A stretch of 64,000 nt of DNA from Dryococelus australis (Eukaryota > Arthropoda > Insecta > Phasmatodea > Phasmatidae). Of the stretch, positions 55,780 to 64,000 are shown piece after piece. The notes under the pieces were generated by a model. The model had not been told where the DNA came from. It was given only the letters and a program-made list of their open reading frames with translations, and did not search any database. The DNA is taken from assembly GCA_029891345.1 (NCBI GenBank), contig CM056993.1, forward strand, positions 111,962,623 to 112,026,622, read 5' to 3'. Each line of letters starts with the position of its first letter. The first letter of the stretch is position 1. The translations under genes were made by a program, and so were the position numbers.

Positions 55780-56110
55780 ATTGTGGGTGTGTCTTCAGCT
55801 CATAGTCATACTTCATTGTTGTTATCTACTGCCCTGGTAATTGTGTATAATGCTGACAGTAAACTGCATGTGGTTCATGGCTTACTGGACAATGCAGCTC
55901 AGGCTTCCTTCATGACAGAGTCAGCTGCAAAATTTCTGTCTCTACCTGTTCAAAAGATCCAGGAAAGGGTCTGAGGTCTTGCACATGGTACAGTCAACTT
56001 GAAGGAAGCTGTCAGTTGCAAAACCCAATCCTCTGTTGTATCTCAATGTTCCTTCACTCACTCCCTTTTCATGGTCTCTAAAGTTACCAGCAATCTACCA
56101 CGAGCAACGG
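55780..56110 (+). pseudogene. aspartic protease of the BEL/Pao element
   Basis: HTSLLLSTALVIVYNADSKL leads to the active-site segment VVHGLLDNAAQASFMTESAA. The family reads D-S-(A/G) here; Asn in place of Ser is seen. After RV a stop ends the frame and the next part is readable in the same frame, LAHGTVNLKEAVSCK. The enzyme would process the polyprotein. Confidence 0.75.
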
Positions 56111-56117
56111 TGGATCC

Positions 56118-57370
56118 ATGTGTTCATACCCTGAACTGAATGCCAACTCTGATCAAGAGCTGATTTCCATGTTTGTGGGAACTGAGGACTTGCTAGACTC
56201 AGTTCTCAAACAGTTTTGGGAAACTGAGGAACCTCCTCATGTAGTTGCAAAACAATTGGATGCTGACTTCTGTGAGACCCACTTCATGGCCATTCGCTCT
56301 CAAGATGAATAGGGTAGATATAAGGTGCGCCTCCCATTCAAACCTGAGGGACAGTGTATCGGAAATTCATATGTAAATGCTGAAAACAGATTGTATGGTC
56401 TGAAGCGCAGACTCACATCTCAACCTGAAATGAAAACAATGTACTAGAATTTCATGGCTGATTATGCTACTGCAGATCATATGGAACCTTATGCCTGATC
56501 CAACGACCAGGTAGAAAGTCAAGAAACCTCAAAATGTTTTATCCCTCACCATGGTGTGTACAAAATGGCTAGTTCAACCACCAAATTGAGGGTGGTTTTT
56601 GAGGCTAGTGCCAGGACTTCAAATGATGTCTCTCTCAATGGTACTCTTCTTTCTGGACCCAAGCTTTTATATGAGAGATGCTATGTTATCTTACGATTCA
56701 GACTCTACAGTGTTGTTTTCTCTTGCGACATGAAGCAAATGTATCAACAGATTCTAATCCATGAGGATGAATGACCATATCAACTTATTCTGTGGTGTGA
56801 AGACCCCTCTCTCCCACTTGCAGTGTTCCGACTTAATACTGTAACCTATGGACTCACACCATCTTCATTTCTGGCAATTCATACATTGCACCTGTTGGCC
56901 ATTGATGAGGGTCTCCATTATCCCCTGGCACAAAATCGTTTTCAGAATCACATTTTCGTAGATATACTGGTGCATCATTGGTGGAGGAAGCATTTATGCT
57001 AAAGAATCAGTTGATTTAATTCCTACGAACAGGTGGATTTAAACTTAGAAATTTTTAAGTAACCAGCTACAGTTTTTGGATGACATTTCAATACCTCATC
57101 ATGAGAATCCTAAAGTGTTTGGCTTCCCATTGGAGCCTGTAGTGAATATAATGGGTCTTCAGTGGAGTCCAGAGACTGATTTTTTTTTACCATTTAAATA
57201 TCTGCAATGGTGTCCCAACCAAATGTTTTGTTTTATCACAGATAGCTCGCACTTATGATCCCATGGGCTGGTTATCTCCATTGATAGTGTGGGAAAAAAT
57301 TTTGCTAGAGTGGTTGTGGATGCAAGGAGTGGGTTGCGATGACCCCTTACCATCATCAACATGAGAGAAG
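56118..57370 (+). pseudogene. reverse transcriptase of the BEL/Pao element
   Basis: The start region DLLDSVLKQFWETEEPP and RYKVRLPFKPEGQ is the usual Pao linker. The fingers and palm read YKMASSTTKLRVVFEASART, SLNGTLLSGPKLLYE, VVFSCDMKQMYQQILIHEDE and FRLNTVTYGLTPSSFLAI. At 56952-56972 the catalytic box reads HIFVDILVH where (Y/F)VDD is expected, so one Asp codon is lost. Several stops follow. This enzyme could not polymerise. Confidence 0.87.
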
Positions 57371-57399
57371 TGGAATTGGTATATTGAGGAAATTGTCCA

Positions 57400-57900
57400 C
57401 CTGGAAACCCCTAGTTTGCCATGTTTGGTTTGTCCTTATGCAGCTTGTATAGAGCTACATGGCTTTGCAGATGCATCTGAACAAGCCTATGCAGCTGTCG
57501 TGTATTCGAGAAGTAGTAATGCTCATGGGAATGTGAGCATGCATCTCATACAGCCCAAATCTCGAGTAGCTTTATTAAAACAAGATTCACTTCCTTGACT
57601 TGAGCTGTGTGGTACCCATTTGCTAGCAAATTTGATGCATTATTGTCATGCCTTCCTCACCTAACATTTAACAGTCACTTCCAGTCATGCATGGACTGAC
57701 TCTAGTGCAGCACTCACCTGGATCAATACTCAGCCCTACCAGTTATAAACCTTTGTCGGAAATAGAGTTGCTCAAATCCAGGAATGGGTTCCACCTCAGT
57801 GTTGGAAACATGTTGTTTCTAGAGACAATCCTGCAGATTCTGCTTCTCATGGTCTGCTTCCCCATGAAATAAGTTGTCATGGTGGCATGGCATGGCCCTC
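57400..57900 (+). pseudogene. RNase H of the BEL/Pao element
   Basis: IELHGFADASEQAYAAVVYS contains the first catalytic Asp. It is followed, across stops, by LELCGTHLLANL and AWTDSSAALTWINTQPY with another Asp. Then come FVGNRVAQIQEWVPPQCWKH and RDNPADSASHGLLPHE. The order and motifs are those of Pao-type RNase H and its extension. Confidence 0.88.
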
Positions 57901-58229
57901 AAAGGTTAATAGACCCACCTGACCAGTGGCCACTGCCCCTAGTGAATAAGACTTCAGATATCCCAGAGCTAAAGTCATCCCAGCTGGTTCTTGTGAGAAC
58001 ACATGATGATCCTCCTGAAGAGCTTCCACTGTTACAGAAATTCTCATCTTGGTCAAAACTTGTTCGATTCATGGCCTATGTTATGCGTTTTATGAAACAC
58101 TGCCAGAGGCAACCTCCCAGCAGCAAAACGCTATCATCTGTTGAATTAGAGCAAACAACTTCCGTAGTGTGTAGATGTATCAGAAGGTCATGTTTCGAAG
58201 ACGACTTGAAATGATTCCAAAGTTAAAAC

Positions 58230-58471
58230 CTTGTTCTACGCGATTGCAGCATTTGACACAGTTTTGGGATCAACAGGATGTGCTCAGAGCGGGCGTTTGT
58301 CAAATTCAAATGTCACAAAACACTCTATCATATTGCCAAAATACCATACTGCTGTTGAAGCTTTGGTAGACTATCATCACTTAAAGTACCTACATGCTTC
58401 ACCACAACTACTGCAGTCTTTGTGTGTCAACAATTTTGGATTGTGTCAGCTCGATCCTTGATCCAGTGTAG
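58230..58471 (+). pseudogene. integrase of the BEL/Pao element, N-terminal piece
   Basis: The His pair of the zinc-binding domain is read in LPKYHTAVEALVDYHHLKYL and HASPQLLQSL. The frame continues to FWIVSARSLIQC, directly before the left end of the hAT element at 58472. The Cys pair and catalytic core continue after the hAT element, from 60825. Confidence 0.82.
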
Positions 58472-60813
58472 CAGGCCCGTAGCCAGGGGAGGTGTTATGG
58501 GTGTCTGGACACCGCCCGAAATATTGAACTAAATTGGAAAAAATACTCATGGTAACATTTATAGTGGTCTAGCTATTGCAATGAAATGCACTTAGAAGTA
58601 ATAGATAATGGGGTGTTTGATAGTTAATTGTGCGTAAAAATACTGTTATCTGGTCGGGTTGGCCTTGGGCACATGATCGTTGACATTGTAGCTTTTACCC
58701 TGCAGTGCGCCTGTGCGAGTTGCTACTGGCCAAGTTCTCCCTCCCCACATTGGGCCTGCGCAAGCTGCGATATGCCAAGTTCTTACTACATCTGCATAAC
58801 TTTGATATAGACACAGCTCATTGTGTGTACAATTCTCACTTTGTATCAGATATGTCAGTAATGAAGATCATCCTGTGTTGAGGGAAGATTTTGTTGCTTT
58901 TTTCCCTAGTAAAAGATTTATGTTGAGAATACATATCAGGAAATATTTTAGAATTATGTGGAGACTTAGGACTTGAAATTACAAAGCTTGTAGGTCAGGG
59001 TTACGGTGGAGCTGCGAACATGAGTGACTCCTTGAGTGGTGTTAAAACGAGAATTCAAGAACTGTATCCAAAGCAACGTATGTACACTGTGCATCTAATC
59101 AACTGAATTTGGTACTAGATGAGTCTCTTTCCGTTCCTTCAGTCAGAAATGCACTTGGAGTTGTGAAAGAGACAACAAATTTGTTCCGATTTAACTAATA
59201 AGCATCAATTATTTTGAAAAATAGCACCACAAAACTACTCCCAGACTCAAAGAAAGCTATATTTCTTGGATTGTGTGAAACCAGGTTTATAGAACGCCAT
59301 GAAGCTGTAAACACTTTTGTTGAGCTACTTCCAGCCATTGTGCCCTGTCTACAAGGCCTTTCACAATGTATCAGAACTTTTTCAAGTACAGCACCATCTC
59401 TTCTGCCTGCAATGGAAAAGGGAAACTTCGTAGTGGCACTCTTTGTTTGCGAGTATTTATTTAGCCTCACTTTTCCATTGTTTTCATATTTGCAGAACCC
59501 ACAGCATGATCTAGTTTCAGCAATATCTTACTGTGAAAACATCCTGAAAATGTTCCAAAGTCTAAGGGCTAACAACAATGATGACCATAAACAATTTTCT
59601 GAGATATTCCTAAAGTCTGTAATTACAGCAGATAACTTCTTTGGAACTGTTATTGAAGTACCACGACAGACTAAGAAGCAGACCAGGAGGAGTAATCATC
59701 TCCACAAATCTGTTGAACAGTACTATCTCAGATCTATATTTCTGCCTTGTGCAGATGGATTTATTGTCAGTCTTCAACACCGATTTTGTCAAATAAGGAA
59801 ATTCGTTCTGAGCTGGAGATTCTGTTTCCTAAACACGCACACGAACATTGTGTGAAGGAGCTAAAAAAACTAAGCCTCTACTTTGAAGAGCAAACTTCTC
59901 AGGCCGTGGTTGAAGCGGAATATCTTTTGTGGTGTGAGAAGTGGAAGTGCATAAAATCTGCCGTGCCAATTGGGATTATGTCCATTTTGGATGCATGTAG
60001 TAAACATTTCTTTCCAACCATACACCATCTGTTGTGTGTCTCAGCAATTTTACCTGTATCAACAGCTGATGTTGAGAGGTAATTTCCCTCACTAAAAAGG
60101 ATTAAGACAGAAACTCGATGTGCAGCAAACGATTAACTGGTCTGGCACTCATGTCACTTCACTGTCCATTCCCTTTCACTGCTGATGAGGTTTTAGATGT
60201 TATGACCAGGAAACCAAACAGGAGAATGTTGTTTTTGTAAAAGTTCTTTTACATGAACATACAATATTTTTATCACTGATACTGGTGCACATTTTAAGTA
60301 TTTGGTAATGTAATACATAGCTTTAAAGTGTTTTATTATTGGGTGTTTAGAATTTAATGTTCAAGGAACTGATTTTATGTATAATTTTATTAGTAATATG
60401 ATTGAACGAAAGTGTTTGACTCTTAGGTATATATTTGGATTTTAATGTTGAATAAACAAATTTTGTATAAATTTTTATTAGTAATGTGATTGATGAAAAT
60501 TGTTATATTCACAGATTTTTTGCTTTAATGTTCAACAGACATATTTTGTGTATAATGTGATTGAGAGAGGCACAAGGGCCCGTGCCCCCTCCCCTCCACT
60601 AAATACTTCCAAGAGTTTTAGCAAGTTAATCTTTAAAAATATTACGATGTCTGCCAGCTGTATATTGAATATTTAGATTCTAAAACCACTTAAATAGCAC
60701 CAATTTGCACTTTAAAATCCAAATTTTCCCGGGGGAGAACCCCGGACCCCCCACTTTAATTGGGGGTAGCAGTGAAGAACACCTCCCGAAATAAAATACT
60801 GGCTATGGCCCTG
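58472..60813 (+). mobile_element. hAT element inserted in the BEL/Pao integrase
   Basis: Left end caggcccgtagccag and right end, read inward, cagggccatagccag form imperfect terminal inverted repeats that start CAG, as in hAT elements. Inside lies a ZMYM1-like hAT transposase. The coding similarity of the BEL/Pao integrase stops at the left end and resumes about 12 bp after the right end. The flanks (agtgtag and atgttttt) do not show a clean 8-bp duplication. Confidence 0.8.
58848..60240 (+). pseudogene. hAT transposase, ZMYM1-like
   Basis: Readable in changing frames: VSNEDHPVLREDFVAFFPS, LGLEITKLVGQGYGGAANMS with the catalytic-core Gly-Gln-Gly-Tyr-Asp/Gly motif, then LGLCETRFIERHEAV from the core. 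The region 59214-59855 is open for 213 codons, including RSNHLHKSVEQYYLRSIFLP. The C-terminal hAT dimerisation region follows: LCVSAILPVSTADVER, SLKRIKTETRC and LTGLALMSLH. The expected D of GQGYDGA is Gly. Stops in the first and last thirds make it inactive. Confidence 0.8.
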
Positions 60814-61840
60814 ATGTTTTTAAGTGTGCACATTCCTTCCAGTGCCGCCCTGTCAACAGTTCTCCACTAATGGCTGATTTACCCACTGAACGAGTCTTGC
60901 CTGCTGGAGTTTTGGTGTGGACTGAAGTGGATTATGCTGGATTGTTCTCTATCAGAATTAGTAAGCTGCATCGTGGTGCTACCCAGAAGGCATACCTATC
61001 TATTTTCATATGTTTTGCTATGAAAGCTATCCACATTAAAGTTGTAACCAGTCTGACTGCAGACAGTTTTGTTGCTGCACTTACTCGATTTGTGTCAAGA
61101 TGAGGTTTATGTACTAGTCTGTATTTAAATTGTGGCACCAACTTCATTATGCTTCAAGGCAACTTCAACAGTATTTTAAACAGTTGCTCAAATCCGTGCT
61201 CCTCGCAAACTTTTCTTTGGGTTATGAAATCAGTTTTTATTTCCTGCCTCCTGCCTCTCCTCATCAGGGAGGATTGTGGGAAGCTGCAGTTAAATCTGCC
61301 AAATAGCATCTTAGGCGTACAATCGGCAATCAAGTTCCGACACTCGAGGAACTGATGATGCTCACCACTCGAGTTGAGGCTGCCCTAAACTCACGGCCCC
61401 TAACTCCTGTTTCTTCTGATCCACATGACATGGTAGCACTCACACCTGGGCATTTCCTCATTGGTAGGCCTCTTGTTGCTGTACCCCAATCTTACAATGA
61501 GGTTGACAATAGCAATATATGTTTGTCCACAAGATGGGAAATGATATGCACACTAGTCAACCAGTTCTGTATATGCTTGTATAAAGAATACATGCAGCAA
61601 CTAAAACCCCGGGGGAAGTGGCAAATCCAGCAACCAGGACTCGCTGTGGGAGAACTAGTTCTGGTTGGAGAAGAGCAGAAGAGCATGTTCCACTCCTGGG
61701 CAGGTGCTTAGCAAGTGTCATCAAGCTCCACCCTGGAAAGGATGGTGTTACTCAAGTGGTGCATTTACACACACAGAAGGGATATCTGTACAGACCTGTA
61801 CATAAGCTCTACCATCTGCCAGTTCAATAGTGTTTCTTCA
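60814..61840 (+). pseudogene. integrase of the BEL/Pao element, core and C-terminus
   Basis: The start FKCAHSFQCRPVNSSPLMAD carries the zinc-domain Cys, followed by WTEVDYAGLFSIRIS with the first catalytic Asp. Then come KAYLSIFICFAMKAIHIKVV and LTADSFVAALTRFVSR. The second Asp block is broken (TNFIMLQGNFN). After 61240 the Glu region is only partly readable (EDCGKLQ, where GLWEAA is typical). The C-terminal region is intact for 118 codons: LTTRVEAALNSRPLTPVSSD, LTPGHFLIGRPLVAVP and GELVLVGEEQ, then a tail up to about 61830. Confidence 0.85.
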
Positions 61841-63156
61841 CCAGTTGTGACTTACTGTACATAGTGAATGTGTATTGTGACTAAGTTTTTAGAGACCTCT
61901 GCCAATGTCAGCGGGTGGTAATGTTCAGTATTCTTTGTAAATAAACATTTGTGTACATATGTGTAAGCGGACTACATTATTGGGATGAGACAGATGAAGA
62001 TGCCTGTTGAATTGAAGAGCAAGTGGAATAATTAAGTAACTATGAAAACAACTGAACCCTAATTGAAGTGTGGTTGTCCTGAAGAAACTAAGTGGAAACT
62101 ATAGAGATAAATGTTGTTTGACAGCAATGTTAAGGGAGGTTGGGGAGGAATGTCAACTCTTTGGGGCAGCTTGGGTACTTGAAGATATTGGGCGTTTGTC
62201 ACTGGTAATTGCTTGAGGGTTCCTTGTGAGGAGGATGGCAGGCAGAGAGCTTCAGCACAACTTGAGTTGAAGCGAGCTGCTGAGAATCAACTCTGGTTCT
62301 TGGGGGTGCGCAGCCTTATGTACAGGTGGTCGGGTACCCTTAGGTCCCGTCTTCTGTCAGGTTTCTTCAATCGGCTTGGCTCCTCTCTTTATGGGCTGCA
62401 CTCTCGGGGATGGTGAGAAGTTGGGGTAGTTTCATTGAGAGCAGGCAGTATGCACCGCTCACTTAGGGGAAACTCATACTGCTGGCTGGTATCCCTGCTC
62501 ATGGGATTTAATTGGCGAGGCGACTTGCGTGACTGATGTTTTAATGCAAGATTCGACTCTCCTGGTGCCGTTCTTTTTCCAAGGAGAGAGTTAGCTGGCC
62601 TTGGAAGTAGCCAGTGGGGGTCTGTATCTCTTCTGGGGTATGTGGCGTGCACTTGATGATACGTAGTCTGCAAAAAAAAAGAAATAGGCAAAATAAGTGT
62701 CATCCATCAGTGCTTTGTACTAGTATTTTTCTAGTGTTGATTGTGCATGGTATTGTATTTATTAGGGTGGTAGTTTGAAATTTGCATACAAATAAAACTC
62801 TTTTCTGATATATTTTATAAGTTTTTAATATTTTTGTTACAGAACCTAGCTGGCTTTATTTATACACTCTCAAGACCACAATGTTAAGGGCTGCCCAAAT
62901 ATAAAAGCCACTTATTTATGTAAATTTAGAAATATATAAAAGGATAGGAATTCAAGTACTAGACCATGGGTACATGAATTCCTGTTCCTTTATATAGTTT
63001 TAGTAGCCTAGCGGCCTATTTGATTTCTTAACTAGCATGTTTATTTTAATTTATGTATGTCTCTGAATCCACTTTGGGCATCAGAAATTTTTTACGAGCC
63101 CAACTGAACAGGGTTCACCAATGAATGTTCCTCAGGATTTGTCTTTAACAGATATG
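61841..63156. other. possible 3' LTR of the BEL/Pao element, then unannotated sequence
   Basis: An LTR could begin at tgttcag (about 61921), and an aataaa signal lies at about 61940. No second LTR is available to confirm this. The rest is without recognisable genes. Confidence 0.35.
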
Positions 63157-63175
63157 TTAACCCTCTATCGGGTAC
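63157..63175 (+). repeat. piggyBac-like terminal repeat with TTAA target site
   Basis: ttaaccctctatcgggtac: target duplication TTAA, then the CCCT start of the terminal repeat. The right copy lies outside the window. Confidence 0.65.
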
Positions 63176-63493
63176 AATAGATCTGAGAGATATGGATGAC
63201 TTTGTTTTGACTTGTAGTTTTGTAATGGGGGCTGTGAGTCATCTCCCCTTCCCAGTACCTTCTTGCGACACTTTCCACTTCCGGTCAGTGCTGTTCTAAC
63301 CTCGGGCCAGTTAACACATTGTGATCTGTGTTTCGGTTTTATCTGTGAGATACATTGTGCCTTTGTAAGTAATATTGTTGGTATCTGCGAGATACATTGC
63401 GACCTTTCGAGAGCACATGACTGCAGTGTGTGTGTATTACTAAAAACACGTGTTAACTCTGTAAAATGGTGGCAACGAGGAAATATTTATGAC

Positions 63494-64000
63494 ATGAACA
63501 ATCCAAATGATTATCAAGCTGTTATGAATATGTTGTTCAATGAAAGTGAGGACGATGATTATATTGGTGATCAAAGTCTTACAGATGCCGTAGATGAAGT
63601 AGAAAATCGCCAGGAAGAGAGTGATTCTACTCAGGATGATACTGATGAAGAACTGCAAAGTAATAGCAGTCACAATTATGACATGGGGAAAGACAAAGTT
63701 ACCAAGTGGAAGAAAATAAGATCTGTACAGAATAGAAGAACAAGATCACACAATCTACTTACACAGCTACCTGGTGTAAAGGAATATGCCATAGTAGCAA
63801 ACGTGGTATTCGAATCCTGGAACTTACTTATAACAGACAATATACTTGACATTGATGTTGATTGTACTAATCAGTACATTGAGTTAGTTGCAGATAATTA
63901 CAGTCGTGAAAGAGATTCAAAATGCACAGACAAAATTTAAATAAAGTCTCTCGTAGGGCTTCTTTATTTAGCAGGAACACTCCGCAGCAATCTGCAAAGT
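63494..64000 (+). pseudogene. piggyBac-like transposase, N-terminal part with an in-frame stop
   Basis: I chose ATG 63494-63496 (MNNPNDYQAVMNMLFNESED) although the frame is open from 63263, because the peptide upstream of it has no family resemblance. An acidic N-terminal region (ESDSTQDDTDEELQ) is followed by the piggyBac start-domain motif GKDKVTKWKKI, then RTRSHNLLTQLPGVK and CTNQYIELVADNYSRERDSK. A TAA at 63938-63940 interrupts the frame, after which IKSLVGLLYLAGTL continues the family sequence to the window end. The transposase cuts at TTAA and rejoins seamlessly. The catalytic Asp region lies beyond the window. Confidence 0.8.

Larger units (their letters stand above)
55263..61920 (+). 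mobile_element. BEL/Pao LTR retrotransposon, 5' truncated, with a hAT insertion
   Basis: Gag, protease, reverse transcriptase, RNase H and integrase of the Pao/BEL type lie in order on the plus strand, about 6.7 kb including a 2.3-kb hAT element inside the integrase (58472-60813). The 5' LTR was not found, and Gag starts abruptly after a SINE fragment. After the integrase, a purine-rich stretch (cagcgggtgg at about 61909) is followed by tgttcag, a possible 3' LTR start. Many stops and frameshifts make the copy inactive. It is in sense with the dynein gene. Confidence 0.9.
63157..64000 (+). mobile_element. left end of a piggyBac-like DNA transposon
   Basis: TTAA at 63157-63160 is followed directly by ccctctatcgggtac, which fits the piggyBac rule of a TTAA target and a CCC-starting inverted repeat. 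A transposase frame follows about 330 bp later. The element leaves the window at 64000, so the right end is not visible. Confidence 0.75.

Overview
This is nuclear DNA of an arthropod, most likely an insect with a large, repeat-rich genome. It is AT-rich and has long microsatellites. It holds GT-AG exons separated by introns of up to 21 kb, and the rest is dominated by decayed transposable elements of insect-type families. No bacterial-style operon, CRISPR array, rRNA or tRNA gene was seen.

The only host gene I can support is an axonemal-type dynein heavy chain on the + strand. Four exons (28397-28511, 49581-49714, 49966-50079, 52628-52812) encode part of the tail/linker region. Splice sites and phases are mutually compatible (1, 0, 0, 2). 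Everything else lies in its introns or upstream of the first recognisable exon.

Layout. 1-5640: remnant of a Polinton/adintovirus-like DNA element, with late-type genes on the - strand (parvovirus-type phospholipase A2 domain, protease-like tail, capsid-like protein, Cys/His-rich frame) and integrase plus accessory frames on the + strand. 7879-8883 and 17193-17539: two halves of a transposase-like pseudogene, split by a Ty3/Gypsy element (8884-17192, - strand, both LTRs). 18477-21290: Mag-like Gypsy fragment with a short LTR. 22745-26448: a third Gypsy lineage (17.6-like), lacking integrase. 28397-52812: the dynein exons. Between the first two exons lie a DUF4817-like fragment, a SINE, a second copy of the first Gypsy family (about 33430-40870), a (GTT)n tract and a CR1-type LINE (43440-48250), with another SINE just before exon 2. 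51690-52290: Tc1-like fragment. 55263-61920: BEL/Pao element with a hAT element (58472-60813) inserted inside its integrase. 63157-64000: left end of a piggyBac-like element running off the window.

All five reverse-transcriptase elements from 8.9 to 48.3 kb lie antisense to the dynein gene; the BEL/Pao element is sense. Almost every element carries frameshifts, stops or lost catalytic residues, so the window is a layered record of insertions and not a set of active systems. The less familiar signals are the Cys-rich N-terminal part of Gag and the repeated F-x-G-F motifs behind the integrase in both copies of the first Gypsy family, and the dense remnant of the virus-like DNA element at the left edge. 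All family assignments come from reading translations by eye; no database search was possible.
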